Shown: in pieces, positions 54,462 to 64,000 of the stretch
Layout: every line of letters starts with the position of its first letter
Position numbering within the stretch: position 1 is the stretch's first letter
Source: Homarus americanus
Lineage: Eukaryota > Arthropoda > Malacostraca > Decapoda > Nephropidae
Reading direction: 5' to 3'
Assembly (NCBI RefSeq): GCF_018991925.1
Contig: NW_024753828.1
Location: 3,418,411 to 3,482,410 of the forward strand
Length of the DNA: 64,000 nucleotides
The notes under the pieces: generated by a model
Told to the model about the DNA's origin: nothing
What the model saw: the letters and a program-made list of their open reading frames with translations, nothing else
Databases searched by the model: none
Made by a program: the position numbers and the translations under genes

Positions 54462-54912
54462 CTTCAGGTGATCCAATTAAGCTGGGGTGTCTAATCTTCA
54501 GGTGATCCAAATAAGCTGGGGTATATAATCTTCAGGTGATCCAAATAAGCTGGGGTATATAATCTTCAGGTGATCCAAATAAGCTGGGGTATCTAATCTT
54601 CAGGTGATCCAATTGCTAATCTTCAGGTGATCCAATTAAGCTGGGGTGTCTAATCTTCAGGTGATCCAAATAAGCTGGGGGTATCTAATCTTCAGGTGAT
54701 CCAATTAAGCTGGGGTGTCTAATCTTCAGGTGATCCAATTAAGCTGGGGTATCTAATCTTCAGGTGATCCAATTAAGCTGGGGTATCTAATCTTCAGGTG
54801 ATCCAATTAAGCTGGGGTATCTAATCTTCAGGTGATCCAATTAAGCTGGGGTATATAATCTTCAGGTGATCCAATTAAGCTGGGGGTATCTAATCTTCAG
54901 GTGATCCAATTA
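54462..54912 (+). repeat. 34-bp minisatellite (TCTTCAGGTGATCCAATTAA)
   Basis: About 13 units of TCTTCAGGTGATCCAATTAA plus GCTGGGGTATCTAA; the first units have AAATAA for AATTAA. Single degenerate units occur elsewhere beside TTAGG blocks (27500, 45698, 59437), so the array probably expanded from a dispersed sequence. Confidence 0.95.
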
Positions 54913-55036
54913 CTTAAATTAGAATGTTAAGATAAAGGAGTTGAAGAGGACTCTGGATGGTGACTAAGCTTTAACGACATAACGAGAGAATAATGACCTT
55001 AATGACCTTCACTACGGTTTAGAGTACCTGTGATGA

Positions 55037-55092
55037 CCACCTTGCACAGGATGTAAGGAGGTGCCCAATAAACTAGCCCCCCTCGTGGACAA
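55037..55092 (+). repeat. Dispersed family S, partial copy
   Basis: CACCTTGCACAGGATGTAAG and GGTGCCCAATAAACTAGCCC. Confidence 0.7.
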
Positions 55093-55166
55093 TCTAAATC
55101 TAAACCTGTAATTAACTACTAGAAGAGATCTTTACACACGTTAGCGCTATCATCGTTATAATGTGG

Positions 55167-55358
55167 TGGTTAGGTTAGGTTTGGTTAGGTTTGGTTAGGT
55201 TTGGTTAGGTTAGGTTTGGTTAGTTTAGGTTAGGTTTGGTTTGGTTAGGTTAGGTTTGGTTAAGTTAGGTTAGGTTAAGTTAAGTTAGGTTAGGTTAAGT
55301 TAGGTTAGGTTTGGTTAGGTTAGGTTTGGTTAAGTTAGGTTAGGTTAAGTTAGGTTAG
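55167..55358 (+). repeat. Telomere-like (TTAGG/TTTGG)n
   Basis: GGTTAGGTTTGGTTAGG and GTTAAGTTAGGTTAGG units over 190 bp; further GGTTAGGTTAGGTTAGG at 55520-55543. Confidence 0.9.
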
Positions 55359-55549
55359 TGCTGGAGGAGAGGAAAACAAGCGGGGGAGGTATAGTAGAGT
55401 TAAGACGAGCTAGCGGTAAAGGGGGATTGGTGTGTTGGCAACTTTGACCTTTCCGAGACACCGGGAAAGCCATGGTGGTCTGGCTGGCTGGTTGGCAATA
55501 AGTGAGTGTACCAGGCAATGTTAGGTTAGGTTAGGTTAGGTTAGGAGAT

Positions 55550-56210
55550 ATGTGTAGGGGAATTTTTAGGGTGAACAAGGGTTAATTTTTTCCCTGTCGG
55601 CTTCATCATGGCTACCTAGACATACAAACAGTTCTCACTTAACCTCAATTCTTACGTTCTTTTCTGTTTTCACGTTATCTTAGTTATATCTCTCTCACCT
55701 GCCACCCAATTATCTCACATTAAACCCCTATAGATCCATATACAACCATCCCTGTGATATAAACAAAGTGACTACACCACACACACAGTATTATCTCGTA
55801 TCAAACACTAGCAACACGTGTATCAACTCAAACTCATCCGCCTGCAACTTTCACCTAATGGCGGGCCGTGGGCAAATTCCGCAAGCGACCACCCTATCAT
55901 CTTGCCATCGCTCGGGCTCTGAGACGAAGATTAATATAAGAAAAACAAAATCTCTATAACTTGTAAAATTATAGGGAAATAGTTACTCTCTTGTATGGAA
56001 ATAGACTAAAGGACCTATAATACTTAGAACACGACTAAAGTACAGATGCTAGACCAGTTCCTTACTACACGACAAGGGATTATTTATTTCCTATAATTAA
56101 CAATACGTAATCGTGTTAGGGGGGAAGTTCAGGATGTGTTTGGCAACTTCGCTCTTATTCTATGATCGGTTCACGTATCCTGGTAATATGATTCTACCTG
56201 ACGAGATGTG

Positions 56211-56215
<5 letters not shown>
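55550..56215. other. No supported feature
   Basis: AT-rich spacer; a 63-codon frame at 55768-55959 has no motif. Confidence 0.4.
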
Positions 56216-56247
<32 letters not shown>

Positions 56248-56343
56248 ATCCCCACAATGAGAAACTTGCTTTAATCTCAGGGAAATAATATATATTTTAA
56301 CTGCAGAAATTATCATCTTAATTACCTATTGACAAAAACAACG

Positions 56344-56390
<47 letters not shown>

Positions 56391-56424
56391 ACACACACTC
56401 ACACACACACACACACACACACAC
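56216..56424 (+). repeat. (GA)n and (CA)n microsatellites
   Basis: (GA)n at 56216-56245 and (CA)n at 56345-56424 with two CACTCA breaks. Confidence 0.9.
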
Positions 56425-56663
56425 TCCTCCCACATGAACCACAAACCAACACCATCGACCACCAGACATACTACACCTTGATAAGCCTCCCAACAGGTCA
56501 GGAGCATCATCAGCTGACGCAATACCCACAGGAGTGATTGTACGCCCCATTACCCTGTATTGTAATCACTGATAAGGTAGAGTTCTATTAATCTAATCAC
56601 TTGTGTACTGTAGAGATAAGTAAAGCGAAAACAATACTGTATAGTGTATACTGTTTTGACGTG

Positions 56664-56667
<4 letters not shown>

Positions 56668-56722
<55 letters not shown>
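56668..56722 (+). repeat. (GT)n microsatellite
   Basis: About 27 GT units marking the 3' breakpoint of CR1-like copy E. Confidence 0.95.
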
Positions 56723-56724
<2 letters not shown>

Positions 56725-56725
<1 letters not shown>

Positions 56726-57372
56726 CCATTCACTAGCCTTAGAACTTTACATTTTTTTCCACATTAACTTGGATTTGCCATTTTTCAGTCCATACTAAAA
56801 GCGTGTTTAGGTCTTCCTGTTATTTTTCAGTCCTCATCAGATTGAATTTACGCCCTATTTTGGTGTCGTAAACAAATTTACTTATGCCGTCCACGCTGAT
56901 ACCTATGGCGTAAATGCGTGTAATAAATAGCAACGGTCTAAGCACTGAGCTTTGGGGTACACCACTAGTGACGTTAACCACAATTTGATTTATTAACATT
57001 TATGCTGTATCTCTGTTTCCTGTCCTGTAAACACATCCTAATCCACTTAATAATTTCCCGTCCAGTGCCATGAGCCTCCACTTACGTATTTTGTCTTTTG
57101 TGAGGGACCCTGTCAAAGGCTTTACTAAACTCTAGGTATATTACATCATAGTCGTGTCCATCGCCCACTGATTCGAAAACACCTGAAAAGAATGATACTA
57201 GATTTGGCAGACATGGACGCCCTCTGGTAAACCCAAGCTGAGTCATTAATCAACTTGTGTTTTTCTGTTAACTTCGAACTGAATTTATAACTACAACTTC
57301 CACTACTTTATCCACAATTATTGCTGAACCTCGCGGGCGGTAGTTTGAGGGTATTTATCTATGTCTCTTAGA
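56725..57372 (-). mobile_element. CR1-type LINE copy E, catalytic-domain fragment
   Basis: Minus-strand reading gives KLINDSQLGFTRGRPCLPNL, then YLEFSKAFDRVPHK (motif A), IIKWIRMCLQDRKQRY, SGVPQSSVLRPLLF (motif B, usual G replaced by S), ISKFVYDTKIGRK (motif C, with FADD decayed to FVYD) and TEKWQIQVNV. Several stops and frameshifts are present. It covers the reverse transcriptase core but is cut off at both ends: by (GT)n at 56722 and by the tail of copy D at 57384. Confidence 0.85.
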
Positions 57373-57383
57373 AAATCGATATA

Positions 57384-58770
57384 AGAGCATAAGAACATAA
57401 CAAAATAAGGAGTCTGCAATAGGCCGGTTGGCCTGTGCATGGCAGCTCCTGTCGAGAGTTACTACCACTCTCTATCATCCATGAATCTATCTAGCCTCCT
57501 TGTAAAACTTTCCAGCGTTCCAGCACTTACTACAAAGTTGCTAAGCTTGTTCCACTCGTCCACCACCCTATTTGTGAACCAGTTCCTTCCTATCTCCCTC
57601 CTAAACGTAAACTTATCCAAGTTAAATCCGTTGCCACGAGTCCTATCCTGCTCGGATATTATAAGAACTTTATCTATATCCCCTTTATTGATTCCTTTCA
57701 CCCACTTCAATACTTCTATCATATCTCCCCGCACTCTTCGTCTTTCTAGGGAATGCAAGTTTAGTTTCTTTAATCTATCTTGATATGGAAGGTTTCTAAG
57801 TCCCGGAATCATTTTCATTATTCTTCACTGCACCGACTCCAGTGAATTGATATCCATTCTATAACAGGGGCACCAGAACTGAACACCATAATCGAGGTGC
57901 GGCCTGACAAGCGCAAGATATAGTTGCAATATGACCTCCGCACTCTTATTACTTACACTTCTGGATATAAAACCTTATACTCTGTTTGTCTTATTTCGAA
58001 CATTAACGCAGTTTTCTAGGCCGTAGGTCCGGGCTTACAGGTACCCCCAAGTCTTTTTCACAAGTCGACTTCTCTAGGTTGATGTTGTTAAGGCTGTATA
58101 CATTGACAGTATTTGTTCTTCCAATATTAAGTACGCTGCACTTGCTGGTGTTAAATTTCATTTGGTATTTTTCTGACCACTCCTGCAGTTTATTTAAATC
58201 CTCCTGTAATGCATTTGCATCCTGCCCTGAACTAATCTGCCACCCTATTTTGGTGTCATCCGCAAACTTGCTTATGTCACTGCTGATCCCAGTACAGTAT
58301 CTTGATCGTTTATGTAGATTATGAACAAGAGTGGGCCCAGTACTGACCCCTGGGAAACCCCACTGGTTACACGACCCCATTCAGATTTAACACCATCTAC
58401 ACTGATCCTCTGTGTTCTATCGGTGAGCCATGATTTTCTTCAATTTAAAACTTTCCCCTCGATACCATGAGCCTTAACTTTCTCAGAAGCCTTTGATGCG
58501 GTACTCTGTCAAATGCTTTGCTAAAGTCTAAGTAAAAAACATCGTAATTTTCGTCATTATCTACTACCTCGAAGACTTTCCTAAAAAACGTCAGCAGATT
58601 TGTTAGACAAGATTTTCCCTTTGCAACCCATGTTGAGAGTCGTAGATTAATTTGTTTTTCTCTAAATGCGATCGGATGCTATTTGCTATAATTGAATAAA
58701 GAAATTTCCCCATTACTGACGTCAAACAAATCGGCCGGTAATCAGCTATCCTCCGATTTTAATAACATTA
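57384..58770 (-). mobile_element. CR1-type LINE copy D, reverse transcriptase to 3' tail
   Basis: From about 58770 on the minus strand: RPICLTSVMGKFLYSIIANS, YLDFSKAFDRVPHQRLL (motif A), [14 protein letters not shown] (motif C intact, about 58280), NLEKSTCEKDLGVPVSPDL and VRPHLDYGVQFW. Then follow 118 clean codons (57818-57462): KMIPGLRNLPYQDRL, RRRVRGDMIEVLKW, SEQDRTRGNGFNL, NRVVDEWNKLSNFVV, ending DDREW. The octamer-type tail is at 57384-57405. Frameshifts in the catalytic half make it dead. It is close to copy C. Confidence 0.9.
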
Positions 58771-59455
58771 AACAAGTTCATCAAGGGTAAGGTCTTTCTT
58801 GCTTTAATGTAGGTTATATGTTTGTTATTCGAAACCCATATTGAGGTCATCCACGTTTGTGATACTCCAGCTGCATTACCCAGTCACTTACAACTAAAAG
58901 TCATGCAGCTATACCAGAATTTTTTTAGTCAGGATAGAAAATATGGTATAAGTCACTATAAACACAGCGATAAATTCATGCTTAAAAAATTTCAAGACTG
59001 ATTAATTAATATTCTACAGTGTTATCAGCTGTCTTAAATTACCCAGAACTTTTCCCTAGCCTGTGTATGTATGTGTGTGTGAGTGGAGGAATTACACAAA
59101 GGATCCCTCAAAATAGTGTGTGCTTGTCGATACAGTATAACATAATCAAAGCTTAGTGAGTCACATGACTTCCTATAAACTTAATCTCATTTTCTGACTT
59201 CCTGACAATATTTAATTATATTTTTATTCAATTGGATTCCTCAGTTCTAATTTCCTCTCCTTGAAATATCGTAGTAGTTTAGGCTCACAAAACGAAAATA
59301 ATTACTGGATGGGTATCACTGGGGAGGTGCAAGTCTGCCGCCATATGCAGAAAGAACTTAGCGGCAACGTAAAAACTTCACACAATCTATGAACTTGCTC
59401 TAGACTGTAGCTTCTAGCGGGACGAATATTAGATCATCTGAAGATTAGTCCCTTA
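58771..59455. other. No supported feature
   Basis: AT-rich; possibly decayed continuation of the CR1 copy just above 58770. Nothing else is recognised. Confidence 0.4.
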
Positions 59456-59590
59456 ACTATACTAACGCTAACCTATTATAAGATACCTAACCAAACGCTA
59501 ACCTAACCTTACGCTAACTTAACCTAACCAAACGCTAACTTAATCTAACCATACAATAATTTAACATAACCATACGCTTACCTTACCCGA
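59456..59590 (+). repeat. Degenerate CTAACC / CTAACG block
   Basis: ACGCTAACCTAACC and CTAACTTAACCTAACCAAAC units. Preceded by ATCATCTGAAGATTAGTCCC, the motif seen in reverse at the 34-bp array. Confidence 0.8.
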
Positions 59591-59769
59591 ACATAACATA
59601 TGAACCATGAGACCAAATATGTATAAAAAAATATAAACTCAGACAGGTAATTTAATCAATTTTTTTCCCCTTATGGTCGAATATAATTATGTTTCTTTTT
59701 ACTTTTTTGTGTAAGTACAGTTTCTACTATGCTTGGCAAATGATTAAGAAGCATTGAATGTTAATATAG

Positions 59770-59935
59770 GACGAGGTTAGCCACTCAGCAAAGCCACAGG
59801 TACTGAAGAAAGAACTGTCACAACCCACGCAATCCGGTTTAGCGGGTATTTCCCCCCACGACGAAGCCATGATCGTCCAACCAACGTCTGGACGAGAGCA
59901 ACAATACCGCCGCTACCGTGAACCATGATATTTAT
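59770..59935. other. GC-rich island of unknown nature
   Basis: GC-richer than its surroundings, with frames open on both strands (for example plus RTVTTHAIRFSGYFPPRRSH; minus GGKYPLNRIAWVV). It may be an exon or a transposon remnant; no family recognised. Confidence 0.2.
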
Positions 59936-59939
59936 TTCT

Positions 59940-62215
59940 GGTATCTTAAGCATGCAGACCGCTCATACTGAAAGTTTAGTTGTTATGGAGTTGTAGCATA
60001 TTATACGGTGTGAGGAGAGGAGAGGGGGAAGGAAATGAGAAAAGAGGAGGAGAGAGAGAGAAGATAAAAGGAAGGAAATGCGCCAAGAGGAATTTTTTGA
60101 GTTACAGGAAATGCCAATGCCAAGACATTTGTAATTTATTCATTTGTTTGAAAATATATTGGTAATAATATGTATAATGCGAAAGTAAAAGAAACTGAGG
60201 CTTATAAAACTACTTTAGATGTCTTGTCAAACAATGAAGAAAGTATATTACTGTGTTTTGTGTTAGTACATTGAGTGACCTCTGAGTCAAGGCTAGCGAC
60301 CGTTACCAGCAGCAGGGGTAGAGCGAGCAGGATTAAGAAGCGTCTCCCTCGCTATCACAGTCCCGGAAAACACAACTTCAAAATGGAATAAAGATCACAT
60401 TTCATAATACAAGACTCCAAAAAAAAAGATTATTAGAAAATAAACTTGATATTAAAAAATTGGCGTCAATGGACTCGCATAACTGCAGGACCGCGGTAAT
60501 ATTATGAAAATATGAAATTATATGTTCACTAAACTCTAATGTATCCAATGTGCTCAAAGACCGATTTAATCTCTCTTAACTTTTAATTATCATCGACGAG
60601 GAGTATTAATTATTCTACAATACGGGTTTAAAGACTTTAGTTATTGAAGCGTAGTAATACAGTACATCATAACGGTAACCAAATTGCTGAAGCACACAAA
60701 ACTAAACAGAAATAAGTTACCTTAATTGGTGTCCAGTGAATGACATAGCTTGACACGACGCACGGAAGATGGCGTTAGAGACATCCAACAACATGCTGCG
60801 AAATGAAGGAGATAATAATATATTGTACACTATGTCATCTTTCTATTGATTGTCGCCCAGTGAATGAAGAAACTCGCTTGGGTACACATTTAGTTATCGA
60901 AGTTCGTACATAATAATAACCAGTTTAATAAAATCTAATCCCCAGGTAGCGTTAAGGTGTTTACATCATCGGAAATTAAATCCCAAAAAACTACACTACT
61001 TTCCAGTGTTAATGAGAAGACTGACAAATCCAGTGTACAGATTCACCTTAAAATAACAAACTAATCTTAGTCAGTTACCTTTCACATCTCCTTATACAAT
61101 AAAAAAAAATATTTGCTGTTCGAACCAAAATAAAAAATAAAATAAAATAACCTAAACTAACTCGTGTGTCTGCAATGTTCATACTTTAAAACGATTACAA
61201 AGCAAACAGTATAACGACAATCACTTGTTTTTCGACTTTCTCTTTAGCATACGTTACTGAATTATAAAACTCTGTACTATTTGTTGTTGATTTTTGCCTT
61301 ATAAGTTGAGAATATAAACATGATTCTAGGTTTTTTTCGTCTTTGCATAAACGAATCGTCAGAGAAAGTGCTGAATCACGAAATTTCAACCAAATACCAA
61401 AACAAGTTCCAGGGACTGATAAAAATTTCACGTTCTGTAATTATTCAGTAAATTATAGGCAAAATTACTTAACAAATATAACTAATTAACAAATTATGGG
61501 TAAAATTTACTTAACAAACTAATATAACTAATTAACCAGTAGGAATCCTTAAAAGAAGAACTCCGAACATTTTATTTTCAGTCCAGTAACTGTTCAGTAC
61601 ACTAGCGAGTCCTGGAAGAATAAAGGTATTACTAGTACAGTTACCCAACACAATTCTATCTCTCATTAACACGCCAAGGATATAATAATTACCTAACCAA
61701 GTGATCTGATCAATAAACAAGTAGAAAACCGTTGGGGGCTATAAGACACTGTGTACGCTGTTCCATCGAGTGTTCAGCAACTGTGCACGTAGACGGGTCA
61801 TGGTATCTCGAACAAGGACGGCAAGTGCTAAGAGGTTCTTGGAGGAGGGAAGGGTGGAGGTGGATAGAGAAAACTAACCAACCTCTGCCTACATACTACC
61901 AATCATTCGAACACTACGTCCATGACTGAGAAAATAGAACCTTTTAGAGACAAGTCCAAGCATACTTTGGGTACACCGGCACAGCTTTTTATCTCTGATG
62001 GCAGAATAGCTGATATATTAAAACTGTACCCACATTTTGCACCTAGTAGCTAAGTCAACAATTGTGTACAGAACTAAACACGATGTACACTTAAACTCCC
62101 CTAATGCAGGTGTGAATTATGTCAACTCCTTTGTATTAAACAAACCACATACTAGAAATACTCTAATATCTAATTTAATAATATCCTAATCACTGGAAAC
62201 TGTTATAGACACCCC
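59940..62215. other. AT-rich DNA, no supported gene
   Basis: A 78-codon minus frame (61195-61431) starts with Met and ends in a hydrophobic tail but has no splice or promoter support. A 65-codon plus frame (61732-61929) is GC-richer but not recognised. Confidence 0.4.
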
Positions 62216-62300
62216 CTTGTCTGTGATAAAATTCAAATTAAAGTTTCAATCACTCCTCCTCTCCTTTCCTCCCTCCCTGCCTCCCACTCCACACCTCATC

Positions 62301-62597
62301 ATGCTAGTCCTACTTCTCTCCCTCCACTTAATACCGGTTACTTCCTCCCTCCCTCCCTCACCACTCACCCCTACGCACCACGGAGGTAGCCGACGTTACT
62401 TGGAACCCCTCCAGGTGTTGAGGCCTGAGGGTTACACAAGTGTACCCTACCCAGCCCCTGCAACACCTTACCGCGCGGGCAACACTTACCACGCAACACA
62501 CACACACATGACAAGCAACACTAAACAGAAAAAATGGTTACGTGTTAAGTTGATGTGGCCAATTACACTTATAATTAAAATCTATTGTATTCTATAG
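62301..62597 (+). CDS. Candidate secreted protein or exon with signal-peptide-like start
   Basis: From ATG 62301 the frame reads MLVLLLSLHLIPVTSSLPPS, a plausible signal peptide. A GC-rich part follows, RRYLEPLQVLRPEGYTSVPY then PAPATPYRAGNTYHATHTHM, with the Pro/Tyr/Ala composition of cuticular or secreted peptides. The frame continues through lower-quality sequence (after about 62510) to a TAG at 62595-62597. An in-frame ATG at 62217 exists but lies in AT-rich DNA, so 62301 is preferred. A splice site around 62510 is possible. The C/T-rich stretch before the ATG could instead be a pyrimidine tract leading to an acceptor at 62306 or 62389. I do not recognise a family. Confidence 0.3.
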   Translation: MLVLLLSLHLIPVTSSLPPSPLTPTHHGGSRRYLEPLQVLRPEGYTSVPYPAPATPYRAGNTYHATHTHMTSNTKQKKWLRVKLMWPITLIIKIYCIL

Positions 62598-62656
62598 GTT
62601 TTCTTTGAATTCGTGTGACATATATGTGGGACCATCATCATCAGTAGTGATTGAAG

Positions 62657-62660
62657 AACT

Positions 62661-62731
<71 letters not shown>
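62657..62731 (+). repeat. (ATT)n microsatellite
   Basis: About 25 ATT units. Confidence 0.95.
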
Positions 62732-62732
<1 letters not shown>

Positions 62733-62734
62733 GA

Positions 62735-63075
62735 TCATAAGACACACAGCTCGCAGATAAACAGAAGGTAACTTAGAGAGAGGAAGATTGTCAAACAGCT
62801 GTAGAGAAAGACGACGATAGTGCCAAGACAACAAGCAGAAATATCCCACACATACTTGCTTTCACCCTCACACACACACACACTGTAGTATGAAGCAGTA
62901 TGGCGACCTTCACCCTCGTTCACCACCTATAAATAACACTCGCAGTTTTACTAGTTTAAACTTGACCTCCGCTGACAACCTTCAAGTTATTTTCTCCTAG
63001 TACTGTCGGGGAGGGTGGAGAGGGGAGGGTAATGCTAATTGAGTCATTGTTGGTGTATGTAAGTATGAGAGAGTA
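62735..63075. other. No supported feature
   Basis: Spacer with a short CA tract at 62870-62883. Confidence 0.4.
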
Positions 63076-63077
63076 GA

Positions 63078-63175
63078 CATGTGTGTGTGTGTGTGTGTGT
63101 GTGTGTACGTTTATTTACCTCGCGTGAAATTACTGTATATGTATATTAATGTAAGACTCCAGCATTTTGTCTACA

Positions 63176-63258
<83 letters not shown>
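63078..63258. repeat. (TG)n and (CA)n microsatellites
   Basis: (TG)n at 63080-63106 and (CA)n at 63178-63258 with one CAGACA break. Confidence 0.95.
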
Positions 63259-63265
<7 letters not shown>

Positions 63266-63429
63266 TACATAATATACTGTATAAATTTTGTTCACCTAAT
63301 TCTGGTAATCAATATTCAGTGTAAAATGTCAACACCTGTATACAATAACACCAATAAAAGTTTTGTCCTTATTAAACATCACCCAACAGCTGTCATCCCC
63401 TAATACTCGTGTACACCATAAACACATAC

Positions 63430-63782
63430 ACACTACTGACACCACACGTACACAAGCACCACCACACGTACACACATTACCATACGTTCACAAGCACCAC
63501 CACACGTACATACACAAGCACCACCACACGTACACACGCATCACCACACGTACAAGCACCACCACGTACACACGCATCACCACACGTACACAAGCACCAC
63601 CACACGTACACAAGCACCACCACGTACACAAGCACCACCACACGTACACACGCATCACCACGTACACAAGCACCACCACACACACAAGCACCACCACACA
63701 CGTACACAAGCACCATCACACACGTACACACGCATCACCACACATACACAAGCACCACCACACATACCAAGCACCACACACT
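63430..63782 (+). repeat. Minisatellite of about 20-22 bp (CAAGCACCACCACACGTACA)
   Basis: About 16 units alternating CAAGCACCACCACACGTACA and CACGCATCACCACACGTACA with deletions. The 164-codon plus frame (HKHHHTYTRITT) and the minus frames are its translations. Confidence 0.9.
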
Positions 63783-64000
63783 AGTAGGTCACCCAGTTTG
63801 TGTGGATCATCTGCTAATGGCATCCTTCTTGGTGAACGCCTCTACCTTCATTACTGACCAATCAAACACTCTCCACCCCCAGACAATTTACCCCTTCCCC
63901 CCCCTCTTAACCCCTTATATCTCACCTCAACCCCTTATCTCACATATTACCCCCCTCATCCTCCTATCAAACCCCTTATCTCACCTCTTCCCCCCTCCTC
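63783..64000. other. C-rich end of window
   Basis: Degenerate ACCCCTTATCTCACCTC repeats from about 63890 to the end of the window. Confidence 0.5.

Noticed and set aside
61195..61431. 78-codon minus frame with hydrophobic tail
   Set aside because: AT-rich surroundings and no splice, promoter or motif support; compatible with chance.
63363..63857. 164-codon His/Thr-rich frame
   Set aside because: Translation of the CACCACCACACGTACA minisatellite.

Overview
This 64-kb window is eukaryotic nuclear DNA, most likely from an arthropod and probably a decapod crustacean (crayfish, lobster or shrimp type). The evidence is repeated TTAGG/CCTAA-type blocks (the arthropod telomere motif) scattered through the window, an extreme load of di- to tetranucleotide microsatellites and minisatellites, and several decayed non-LTR retrotransposons, including CR1-type copies whose 3' tail is a TTATGTTC-type octamer repeat. 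I see no complete host gene, no RNA gene and no CRISPR or bacterial-type operon. The decapod assignment rests on general repeat character and is an inference.

Layout. 1-13 kb is AT-rich and repeat-poor, and is the part most likely to belong to a host gene. It holds a convincing first coding exon on the minus strand (initiator-like TCAGTC, short 5' UTR, hydrophobic signal peptide, GTAGGT donor) near 9.2 kb. Phase-compatible candidate exons lie downstream on the same strand near 0.8 and 0.3 kb, and possibly 1.35 kb. A Tigger/pogo-like non-autonomous transposon lies at 3.3-4.2 kb and LINE remnants at 4.8-5.3 and 10.9-11.1 kb. 13.6-16.2 kb is a 44-bp satellite. 17.9-20.7 kb has two CR1-type LINE copies, one of them inserted into a tandem repeat of about 169 bp. 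At 21.0 kb four CRE palindromes (TGACGTCA) fall within 104 bp. 22.8-27 kb carries a second LINE type, a 112-bp inverted-repeat foldback element and the 3' end of a Jockey-like element. 28-30.5 kb is a series of unrelated minisatellites.

31.6-36.9 kb is a nest of elements. Ends resembling a hAT transposon appear to bracket a CR1 copy, a short LINE tail inserted into that CR1 with a GATATC duplication, and a 3.2-kb Jockey-like retrotransposon with endonuclease and reverse transcriptase regions, both broken. Around 37.6 kb, on the minus strand, there is a TATA-box promoter candidate with a 250-bp ATG-free leader ending in a GTGAGT donor. 40.1-42.4 kb is a 25-bp satellite flanked on both sides by telomere-like CCTAACC repeats. 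42.4-56.7 kb is dominated by microsatellites and at least six distinct minisatellites, plus a clean hAT-type MITE (50294-50764) with a perfect 8-bp target-site duplication. 56.7-58.8 kb has two more CR1-type copies. 59-64 kb is AT-rich with a possible secreted-protein exon at 62.3 kb and simple repeats at the end.

Most long open frames here are translations of tandem repeats and are not genes. Exon calls are made by eye from splice signals and reading frame, without transcript support, and carry low to moderate confidence.
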